DNA of 18,809 bases. Source: Clostridiaceae bacterium (GTDB lineage: Bacteria; Bacillota; Clostridia; Saccharofermentanales; Fastidiosipilaceae). Below the pieces are notes generated by a model. The model made no database searches. It was not told where the DNA came from and saw nothing but the letters and a program-made list of their open reading frames with translations. Position numbers and translations under genes: made by a program. Positions 7,302 through 13,690 of this stretch are shown here, in pieces (the stretch's first letter is position 1; each line of letters starts with the position of its first letter). The stretch lies in contig JAAZJE010000117.1 in the NCBI GenBank assembly GCA_012800515.1, positions 1-18,809 on the forward strand, in the 5' to 3' direction.

Positions 7302-8162
7302 TTACCACTTACTTGTTTGTTGTTCCGCTTTGCTGTTTTCGCGTTCTAGCTCAGCCGAGCGTTCGAATTCGGCCAGAGCGGCATAATCCTCCCGGCTCAG
7401 GTTCAGACGAACGAAGAGGTCCGGGCGTTTATGCAGAGTCTCGCTGAGACCGGAGAGATAGCGCCAGCGGGCAATCTGGGCATGATGGCCGCTCAACAAT
7501 ACCTCGGGAACCGTGAGTCCCTGCCACTCCTGCGGCTTGGTGTACTGTTTGGCTTCGAGCATCCCGGCAAAATGCGACTCCTCCCGCCAGGCCGCGGAAT
7601 CCGGCAAGACACCCGGCCATTGCCGCGCCACGGCATCGATCAGGACACAGGCCGGCAATTCCCCGCCGGTCAGGACATAATCGCCGATTGAGACCTCTTC
7701 AAATCCCGCGAATTCGATAATGCGCTCATCGACGCCTTCGTAGTGGCCACAGAGAATCAGCAAATGCCGCGCGGCGGCCAATTCGGCAATATATTCCTGG
7801 TCCAGTACCCGCCCTTTCGGCGACATATAAATAAGCCGCGGCCTGATACCGCCGGCTTCGTCGGAGAGAGAGTCGGGGTCGCCGGAGGAAGAGTCGGAGT
7901 CGGACTCAGAAGCGAAAATCGTCCGCTCCGCCAATGCGGCCTGCAAACAATCGTAGATCGGCTGACAACTCATCAACATTCCGGTGCCGCCGCCGTAGAG
8001 CGTATCGTCGACCTTGCCGTAATCGTTGTCGGCGAAGTCGCGGATCTGATGCGTCCGCAGTTCGAAATGCCCCGCCGCCATGGCACGGCCGATTATGCTG
8101 GAATTGCATACCGCCTCAACCAGCTCGGGGAACAGCGTCAAAACATCAATACTCGGAATCAT
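7302..8162 (-). CDS. trmD: tRNA (guanine37-N1)-methyltransferase TrmD
   Basis: 286 residues, longer than the usual 240-250. It methylates G37 of tRNAs that read CNN codons, using S-adenosylmethionine, which protects the reading frame. The trefoil-knot signatures are clear: 'GHYEGVDER' at 139-147 and 'IGDYVLTGGE' at 159-168. The N-terminal 'DFADNDYGKVDDTLYGGGTGM' segment and the C-terminal 'VPEVLLSGHHAQIARWR' are also typical. An extra acidic, Ser-rich stretch occupies about residues 84-105, between the N-terminal part and the 'SPKG' strand. The gene starts 6 bases after rimM with no obvious ribosome site, suggesting translational coupling. Last gene of the ylxM-ffh-rpsP-khpA-rimM-trmD operon. 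Confidence 0.97.
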   Translation of the reverse strand: MIPSIDVLTLFPELVEAVCNSSIIGRAMAAGHFELRTHQIRDFADNDYGKVDDTLYGGGTGMLMSCQPIYDCLQAALAERTIFASESDSDSSSGDPDSLSDEAGGIRPRLIYMSPKGRVLDQEYIAELAAARHLLILCGHYEGVDERIIEFAGFEEVSIGDYVLTGGELPACVLIDAVARQWPGVLPDSAAWREESHFAGMLEAKQYTKPQEWQGLTVPEVLLSGHHAQIARWRYLSGLSETLHKRPDLFVRLNLSREDYAALAEFERSAELERENSKAEQQTSKW

Positions 8163-8168
8163 ATCTGT

Positions 8169-8705
8169 TTAGTCATCGTACACTTCCCAGAGACCTTCCG
8201 GGAGGTTGACCTCAATCTCCGCCCGCTCTATGTCGACACGGCGAACTATCGAGGCGATAAAAGGGATCAGAAGCGGACGCATACCGGGACGTTCTACTTC
8301 GAGAAGTTCGTAAATCGGGATGGCAAAGCTGTCCGTCACCGTGCCGATCCGACCGCGCTTGTCGTCGATAACCGCGCAGTTGCGCAGATCTTCGACATAA
8401 TAATTGTCCCGTTCGAGTTCGGGCATATGCTCGCGCGACTGAGCCAGTACGGAGCCGCGCAGCTTCTCCGCCGCTTCGCGCGTATCGATGCCTTCGATAT
8501 AGGCCAGAGCGTGGTCGGCGCCGAACAACTCCACGGTAACCGATCGACGCCGCTGCCAATCGCCGCCGGGCAAAAGCCAACAGCTCCCGGATGCCGTCAG
8601 CGACTCGGGCGAGCCGCCCAGCAGGTTCAACCTGACTGCGCCTTTGACCCCGTGGGGGCCGGCGATTCTGGCTATGCGATAGTATTCCGGAAGCTGTCTG
8701 GACAT
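8169..8705 (-). CDS. rimM: 16S rRNA processing protein RimM
   Basis: 178 residues, normal for the family. RimM binds ribosomal protein S19 and helps mature the 30S head and the 16S 3' region. Visible signatures are the N-terminal 'GPHGVKGAVRLN', the central 'YYVEDLRNCAVID', and the C-terminal PRC-barrel ending 'IEVNLPEGLWEVYDD'. ATG at 8705 follows a weak TGGAG site, 18 bases after the khpA stop. Its position between khpA and trmD is the standard Bacillota order. Confidence 0.96.
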   Translation of the reverse strand: MSRQLPEYYRIARIAGPHGVKGAVRLNLLGGSPESLTASGSCWLLPGGDWQRRRSVTVELFGADHALAYIEGIDTREAAEKLRGSVLAQSREHMPELERDNYYVEDLRNCAVIDDKRGRIGTVTDSFAIPIYELLEVERPGMRPLLIPFIASIVRRVDIERAEIEVNLPEGLWEVYDD

Positions 8706-8723
8706 TGCTCCATTTAGTTTTAT

Positions 8724-9089
8724 TTAGCTGAGAAACTCAACCATAATGCGGACACCCAGGTGAATGCCGCGCGCCTTCATAATCGTACGAATAGCCTGGG
8801 CACGGCGACCTTTGCGGCCGATAACCCGCCCGACATCATCTTCGTCACAGGCAACTTCAAATTCGATGGTATCGCCGTCAACATTGGAACGAATCTGAAC
8901 GGCGTCCGGCTGCATGACCAACGAACGTACCATCACCGAGAGAAGCCCCGTTAAGTTGTCCAGCTCGGTGTCGTCAACACCCTGTGCGTCTTCGACTTCG
9001 TCGGCGACATCGTAATCCGCCTCGGCGTCATAGTCCGCTTCGGCGTCATAATCCAATTCAATATCTGTTCTTTCTTCGTTTGTGCTCAT
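8724..9089 (-). CDS. khpA: KH-domain RNA-binding protein KhpA with acidic N-terminal extension
   Basis: 121 residues against the usual 75-80. The KH domain covers about 45-121, with the GxxG loop 'GRKG' at 91-94 and the 'IRTIMKARG' helix typical of KhpA/YlqC, a small RNA-binding protein linked to cell division and RNA regulation. The first 44 residues are an acidic extension containing a hexapeptide repeat DYDAEA, DYDAEA, DYDVAD, encoded by 18-bp tandem units at about 9001-9060. The start is fixed by a 4-base ATGA overlap with the rpsP stop, so the extension appears genuine. Its function is unknown; it could tune RNA or partner binding. Confidence 0.93.
   Translation of the reverse strand: MSTNEERTDIELDYDAEADYDAEADYDVADEVEDAQGVDDTELDNLTGLLSVMVRSLVMQPDAVQIRSNVDGDTIEFEVACDEDDVGRVIGRKGRRAQAIRTIMKARGIHLGVRIMVEFLS
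9001..9060 (-). repeat. 18-bp in-frame tandem repeat inside khpA
   Basis: About three imperfect copies of an 18-bp unit (clear copies at 9013-9030 and 9031-9048, degenerate flanks). Being six codons long it expands the acidic DYDAEA hexapeptide without shifting frame. Confidence 0.8.
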
Positions 9090-9331
9090 TTAATTACTCC
9101 TGTCTTTTTCAGCAAAGCGCGAACGGTATCCGTCGGCTGTGCCCCTTTGTCCAACCAGCTCTTGGCGGCTTCCGCGTCGATCGTAACCTCGCTGGGATCG
9201 GTTAACGGATTATAAGTACCGATCTGATCGATAAATCTTCCGTCGCGAGCCACTCTTTCATCTGCCACGACAATGCGATAGAAAGGCTGTTTCCTCGCAC
9301 CGACGCGTTTCAGTCTGATTTTTACTGCCAT
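9086..9331 (-). CDS. rpsP: 30S ribosomal protein S16
   Basis: 81 residues, the normal length. The N-terminal 'VKIRLKRVGARKQPFYRIVVAD' and 'GRFIDQIGTYNPL' segments are diagnostic. S16 is needed for assembly of the 30S body. A GGAGGAT site lies 8 bases before the ATG at 9331. The TGA overlaps the khpA ATG, implying coupled translation. A 60-base gap separates it from ffh upstream, the largest gap in this operon, but no clear promoter is seen there. Confidence 0.98.
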   Translation of the reverse strand: MAVKIRLKRVGARKQPFYRIVVADERVARDGRFIDQIGTYNPLTDPSEVTIDAEAAKSWLDKGAQPTDTVRALLKKTGVIK

Positions 9332-9391
9332 CTGTCAGTATCCTCCATCTATTTATAAACAGTCAGTCGTAACCGTCCGTTTAATTACATA

Positions 9392-10756
9392 CTACATCCC
9401 CAGGCCCGGGAAGCCGGGGAAACCGCCCCGTCCGCGCCCCTTGCGGCCGCCTTTGCGCCCTTTACGACCGCCGCCGAACTGCTTCATCATCTGCTTTGTC
9501 GATTCGTATTGACGCACCAGAATATTCACATCCTGTACGGTCGTTCCGGAGCCCGTGGCAATCCGCCGCCGCCGACTGGCATTGAGCAGACGCACATTAT
9601 AGCGCTCCGCCATAGTCATGGAGCGGATGATAGCGATATTCCGGACGATCGACCTGTCGTCGACATCGCTCTGTTGCACGGCCTTTTTTCCCATGCCCGG
9701 GATCATGCTCAGAATATCCTGCACCGGGCCCATCTTCTGCACCTGCTCGAACTGCATCAGCATATCCTGCATCGTGAACTCATCGCGGCGAATATTGCGC
9801 ATCGTATCGCGCGCCGCCCGTTCGTCCACTGTCGCCGTGGCCTTTTCGATCAGGCTGAGCACATCGCCCATACCCAAAATGCGCGAAGCCATCCGATCCG
9901 GATAGAAAGGCTCGAGATCTTCGACCTTCTCCCCGACGCTGGCGAACTTGATCGGCTTTTTCGTGACTTTATAGATGGACAGCGCCGCGCCGCCGCGGGC
10001 ATCGCCGTCGAGTTTCGTCATGATGAAGCCGTCCAGGCCGATCTGCCGATCAAAGTCGACAGCGATATTCACCGCCTCCTGTCCGATCATGGCATCAACG
10101 GTAAGCAGACGCTCGGTCGGCTTGACGACATTCGCGATCGCCCTGAGCTCCTGCATCATTTCACTGTCGATCGTCATGCGTCCGGCAGTATCGACGATCA
10201 GGGTATCGCACATCAGATAACGAGCCCGAGCCACACCTTCGCGGGCGATCTGCACGGCATCCTTCTCCTCCGGCTTGATAAAAGACGGAACATCGGCGGC
10301 CTGAGCCAGAATCGCCAGCTGGTGCGCGGCGGCCGGACGATGCGTGTCGACCGAAACCAGCAGCGGGCGTTTGCCCTGCTTCTTCAGGTGCAGACCCAGC
10401 TTCGCGCTCGCCGTCGTCTTACCGGAACCCTGCAGACCGAAGAGCATGATAACCGTGAAACCGCTCGGGCTGACGGTTAACTTCGCCGGCGCGCCGCCGA
10501 GAATATTGACCAGCTCCTCATGGACGACCTTGATAATCTCCTGACCCGGCGTCAGGCTCTCGGTAACCTTGCTGCCGCGGCAGGCCTCGGCCACCGTGTC
10601 GGTAAACTCCTTGACGACGTCGTAGTTGACGTCCGCCTCAATTAGGGCAGTGCGTACGGTACGCATCGCTTCCTTGATATCCTTCTCCGTGATCCGCGAC
10701 TTGCCGCGTATCATACGGGTAAATCTTTCAAAGCGTTCGCTTAAACCCTCAAACAA
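9392..10756 (-). CDS. ffh: Signal recognition particle GTPase Ffh (SRP54)
   Basis: 454 residues from the TTG at 10756. Ffh binds the SRP RNA and signal peptides and delivers ribosomes to FtsY. Visible parts: the N-domain 'FEGLSERFERF', the GTPase P-loop 'GLQGSGKT' at 107-114, 'DTAGR' at 189-193, 'TKLDG' at about 247-251, and the Met-rich M domain with a Gly/Arg/Lys-rich tail ending 'FPGFPGLGM'. The TTG is chosen because AAGGAGG sits 6 bases before it and the product then begins M-F-E-G-L, like other Ffh proteins. An ATG 16 codons upstream would add a basic leader with no such site. The start overlaps the ylxM end by 8 bases. Confidence 0.96.
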   Translation of the reverse strand: MFEGLSERFERFTRMIRGKSRITEKDIKEAMRTVRTALIEADVNYDVVKEFTDTVAEACRGSKVTESLTPGQEIIKVVHEELVNILGGAPAKLTVSPSGFTVIMLFGLQGSGKTTASAKLGLHLKKQGKRPLLVSVDTHRPAAAHQLAILAQAADVPSFIKPEEKDAVQIAREGVARARYLMCDTLIVDTAGRMTIDSEMMQELRAIANVVKPTERLLTVDAMIGQEAVNIAVDFDRQIGLDGFIMTKLDGDARGGAALSIYKVTKKPIKFASVGEKVEDLEPFYPDRMASRILGMGDVLSLIEKATATVDERAARDTMRNIRRDEFTMQDMLMQFEQVQKMGPVQDILSMIPGMGKKAVQQSDVDDRSIVRNIAIIRSMTMAERYNVRLLNASRRRRIATGSGTTVQDVNILVRQYESTKQMMKQFGGGRKGRKGGRKGRGRGGFPGFPGLGM

Positions 10757-11186
10757 GGTCGGCCTCCTTTTCTTCCGTGCTCGGAACCGCATTATTCCGT
10801 TCATAGCCGAGGATATCGGCTAAATCGCACAGATACGGTTCGATTATACCCCGCAACTCCGCTTCCTGCCCGTCCAGCCATAAATCAAAATCCGCGAACC
10901 AGTCGCGCAGACGTCGTTCGTCCTTCAGTTGTCCCAGGTTTGCCTCATAGGCGCTCAGTTGCTCGGCACCGCGGTTGATCCGATCGTAAACCGCCTGTCG
11001 GCTGATCCCATGTAAAGCGGCGATTTCCGATATCGTCAAATCCTCATCAGTATAAAGCTGCAACAACTCGCGCGTATGATCCGTCAGCATGGATCCGTAA
11101 AGATCCATGAGAATATTCATGCGCTCGCGCCGCCGCAGCCTTTCTATATCCGCCTGCGCGGGTTTTGTCACCGTCTCGTTAAGCAT
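10749..11186 (-). CDS. ylxM: YlxM/p13-family helix-turn-helix protein
   Basis: 145 residues, slightly longer than the usual 105-120. It has a sigma-like helix-turn-helix: 'TISEIAALHGISRQAVYDRI' at about 51-70. YlxM accompanies ffh in most Bacillota and stimulates SRP activity in streptococci. The segment 'MDLYGSMLTDHTRELLQLY' near the N-terminus is characteristic. It is the first gene of the SRP operon. Its last codons contain the ffh ribosome site, so the two are coupled. A clear promoter lies just upstream of the ATG. Confidence 0.92.
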   Translation of the reverse strand: MLNETVTKPAQADIERLRRRERMNILMDLYGSMLTDHTRELLQLYTDEDLTISEIAALHGISRQAVYDRINRGAEQLSAYEANLGQLKDERRLRDWFADFDLWLDGQEAELRGIIEPYLCDLADILGYERNNAVPSTEEKEADLV

Positions 11187-11193
11187 CGGGGTT

Positions 11194-11221
11194 ATTTTAA
11201 CATAGTTTCAAGTCTTGTCAA
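11194..11221 (-). promoter_or_regulatory. Sigma-A-type promoter of the ylxM-ffh-rpsP-khpA-rimM-trmD operon
   Basis: On the minus strand a perfect TTGACA (11216-11221) is followed after 16 bases by TAAAAT (11194-11199). The -10 box ends 7 bases before the ylxM ATG, so the leader would be extremely short or absent. Confidence 0.7.
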
Positions 11222-11236
11222 GCTGTTTTGCTTGAC
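11217..11236. promoter_or_regulatory. 7-bp inverted repeat overlapping the ylxM -35 box
   Basis: GTCAAGC (11217-11223) and GCTTGAC (11230-11236) form a perfect inverted repeat with a 6-base spacer. It overlaps the -35 box of the ylxM promoter and could be an operator. No regulator is assigned. Confidence 0.35.
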
Positions 11237-11325
11237 TTGGTCATCCGACTCTTTTGCCCCTCCGATTGTATCTTTAGTAGGAATTGTAAAGGTGGCTCAT
11301 TTTAAGCCGGAAGAGGTACTGTGTA

Positions 11326-12018
11326 ATGAAAAGTAAACTTTTTGCGATATTACCCTTATTATTAGCAATATCTCTGCTCTTTTCAGGGTGTTCCAACACC
11401 CGTGCCTCTTTGGAGAACAGTAGTTAAATGAACGGCGAACGCACCACAGGCATACGATTTACGCCTTTTTGTATTGAATATCAACATTACGATTCACTTC
11501 CGGCGCTTGCGGACGCCGCCACCGATATATACGCAGGAAAGGTAACAAACATCTCCTTTGACATAATTGATACCCGTACAGGAAAATCGGTGAAAGGCAA
11601 AAAGGCCAATAACACGGCAGACTTGCATTTATATACTGTTTACGAAGTCGAACAGTGTAACTTATTAAAATCAGCGGGAATCTATAACGAAAATACGGGA
11701 ATTTATGTGCTCAGCGGATTTGAGCCGCTCCGCATCGGCGAATCATATTTATTTTTTACGGTCGATCTCGGAGGATTGTATAGCCACATAGTAAACCAAT
11801 ATCAATTTGCTTACGGTGAAAATTATCGAAATGAAATAAGCAAATTCCCCGAACCCATAGAACCTGCAAAGTTGCCGAAAGCATCGGCTCAACCCGGGCG
11901 AAATATTCCCATGCCACTCAGTTATGAACCAATCTCTGCCACTTGTTATACAGTTCAACTAAATCGTCTTTCTTTTGTTCACCATCAAAGAGCGCATACG
12001 CCATTCCTCGAATCATAA
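11326..12018 (+). pseudogene. Broken lipoprotein gene (in-frame stop and lost 3' end)
   Basis: An ATG at 11326, 8 bases after a GAGGT site, opens a lipoprotein signal peptide 'MKSKLFAILPLLLAISLLF-SGC'. It ends at TAA (11425-11427) after 33 codons. The next codon is ATG in the same frame and the reading then continues to 12018 (196 codons). The continuation 'DIYAGKVTNISFDIIDTRTG...YTVYEVEQ...YVLSGFEPLRIGESYLFF' looks like the mature domain of a small Bacillota lipoprotein family of unknown function. The last 101 bases overlap a convergent gene and read as antisense, so the natural C-terminus is probably gone. Reinitiation at 11428 would give a cytoplasmic protein without its signal peptide. 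Neighbouring bases are AT-richer than the core genes. Confidence 0.65.
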
Positions 12019-12607
12019 ACGTCGGATCAAAATGAGCCTTAAAGGGAGGTGTAAAGTCTCTGTCTTCAAAACCGACTAATAAGGGCATATTCGCAAAAGA
12101 ATCCATCTTTTTATTCGTGTGATATCCCCATGATATTGACGGGTTATTCCTTACGCAAACCTCACCAAAATACATGGCAATATCACGTATGATATGCTCT
12201 GTTTCCAGAGAAAATTGTCTTGATTGCTCGTTCAATACAGCCTCGGCGATTTCTTTTGGCTGCCCCCTTAACTCTCTTCTCAACTCCTTCATTTTTATCG
12301 CGGGTGTTTTTTCTATTTCGGCAATCTCTAAAAACCAAGCCCAAATATCCATTAAGGAATAAACAGAGTAATTTAAATCAACACCCGAATAATTTTGCAA
12401 ATACCCTATCCGCGTTCCAATCTGGCTCTTATACCACTTAAAAAACTCCTCCGCCTCTCTTGGAGTAAATTCTTCAAACGGTTTGCTCAGATGTGGAATT
12501 AGGATGGCATAATTAAGTTTCTTTTTGCGCCAATACGTTCCACTAAAACAGGAGGTAATCCTTGCAGCTATCCTTTTCAAACTATACTTGCGTTGCTTAT
12601 TTTTCAC
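11918..12607 (-). CDS. Unrecognised helical protein beside the repeat array
   Basis: 229 residues from GTG at 12607, which has AAGGGAG 9 bases upstream. A longer reading from GTG at 12649 adds 14 residues with no better site. The N-terminus is strongly basic (KNKQRKYSLKRIAARI). A soluble helical domain follows, with 'HLSKPFEEFTPREAEEFFKWYKSQIGTRIGYLQNYSG' (about 40-76), a Trp-rich 'DIWAWFLEIAE' and a C-terminal 'MIRGMAYALFDGEQKKDD'. No signal peptide, catalytic motif or known domain is evident. The style resembles small accessory or immunity-type proteins, but that is a guess. It is AT-rich, converges on the broken lipoprotein gene and lies next to the 145-bp repeat array. Confidence 0.65.
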   Translation of the reverse strand: MKNKQRKYSLKRIAARITSCFSGTYWRKKKLNYAILIPHLSKPFEEFTPREAEEFFKWYKSQIGTRIGYLQNYSGVDLNYSVYSLMDIWAWFLEIAEIEKTPAIKMKELRRELRGQPKEIAEAVLNEQSRQFSLETEHIIRDIAMYFGEVCVRNNPSISWGYHTNKKMDSFANMPLLVGFEDRDFTPPFKAHFDPTFMIRGMAYALFDGEQKKDDLVELYNKWQRLVHN

Positions 12608-12734
12608 CAGAGTTTTCTCCCTTGTGGCGCAAAGTGCACCGGCTAACACTCCGCTACAGTGTCGACGTCCACCCCAGTATATCCGTTAATCGCTCAGTTA
12701 TCTACGGTCGGCAAGCAACCTGTGAGTCAGTTGT

Positions 12735-13667
12735 CGCAATTTTTGTCCACCCACCTTGGAGGGCGGAAATCCGCCAAGGTTACTCTGCCGATGCCTCAAG
12801 GATGCCGGACTACCGCGCTCCGCACACAAAAGAGTGGGTGGACAGTATTTTCGATCCCTGGTACGGTTCCTGCGGACGTCGCAATTTTTGTCCACCCACC
12901 TTGGAGGGCGGAGGTCCGCCGAGGTCGCTCTGCCGACGGCTCAAGGATGGCGGGCTACCGCGCTCCACACATAAAAGAGTAGGTGGACAATATTTTCGAT
13001 CCCTGGCACGGCTACCGCGGACGTCGCAATTTTTGTCCACCCATCTTGGAGGGCGGAAATCCGCCAAGGTTACTCTGCTGATGCCTCAAGGATGGCGGAC
13101 TACCGCGTTCCGCACAAAAAAGAGTAGGTGGACAATATTTTCGATCCCTGGCACAGCTCCCGCGGATGTCGCCACAACTCCCGCGGACGTCGCCACAACT
13201 CCAGCGTACGTCGCAATTTTTGTCCACCTACCTTGAAGGGCGGAGATCCGCCAAGGTCGCTCTGCCGCCGGCTTAAGGATGGCGGACTACCGCGTTCCGC
13301 ACAAAAAAGAGTAGGTGGACAATATTTTCGATCCTTGGCACAGCTCCCGCGGATGTCGCCACAACTCCAGCGTACGTCGCAATTTTTGTCCACCCACCTT
13401 GGAGGGCGGAGATCCGCCAAGGTCGCTCTGCCGCCGGCTTAAGGATGGCGGACTACCGCGCTCCGCACAAAAAAGAGTAGATGGACAATATTTTCGATCC
13501 CTGGCACAGCTCCAGCGGGCATCGCAATTTTTGTCCACCCACCTTGGAGGGCGGAGATCCGCCAAGGTCGCTCTGCCGCCGCCTCAAGGATGGCGGACTG
13601 CCGCGCTCCGCACAAAAAAGAGTAGGTGGACAATATTTTCGATCCTTGCCACAACTCCCGCGGGCAT
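12735..13667. repeat. Array of six long tandem repeats (145+21n bp) with nested inverted repeats
   Basis: Six units start at the same CGCAATTTTT sequence: 12735, 12880, 13025, 13212, 13378 and 13523, ending at 13667. Lengths are 145, 145, 187, 166, 145 and 145. The extra length is two, then one, added copies of a 21-bp module near CCACAACTCCCGCGGACGTC. By eye units 1 and 3 differ at about 7 of the first 127 bases. Each unit has outer arms GTCCACC.../...GGTGGAC about 80 bases apart and an inner hairpin GGCGGA-2 bases-TCCGCC flanked by CCTT/AAGG. The stretch is open in several frames on both strands, but 145 is not a multiple of three, so a repeated protein is not maintained. Together with 12650-12734, where I see nothing beyond a lone TATACT, this fills the whole gap between the unknown gene and pepT. 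Confidence 0.95.
12745..12843. repeat. Perfect 10-bp inverted repeat spanning repeat unit 1
   Basis: GTCCACCCAC (12745-12754) pairs perfectly with GTGGGTGGAC (12834-12843). The equivalent arms of unit 4 (13222-13231 and 13311-13320) are also perfect but with a T-A pair in place of C-G. The other four units carry a C/A mismatch at this position, or more changes. Confidence 0.85.
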
Positions 13668-13690
13668 CGCACGTTCCATAGTAACGCTAC

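Noticed and set aside
11237..11325. Promoter for the broken lipoprotein gene
   Set aside because: TTGACT at 11232 has no -10 box at the right distance; other pairings match poorly.
12735..13667. CRISPR array
   Set aside because: Units are 145 bp or more and similar along their whole length; there are no short constant repeats with unique spacers and no cas genes.
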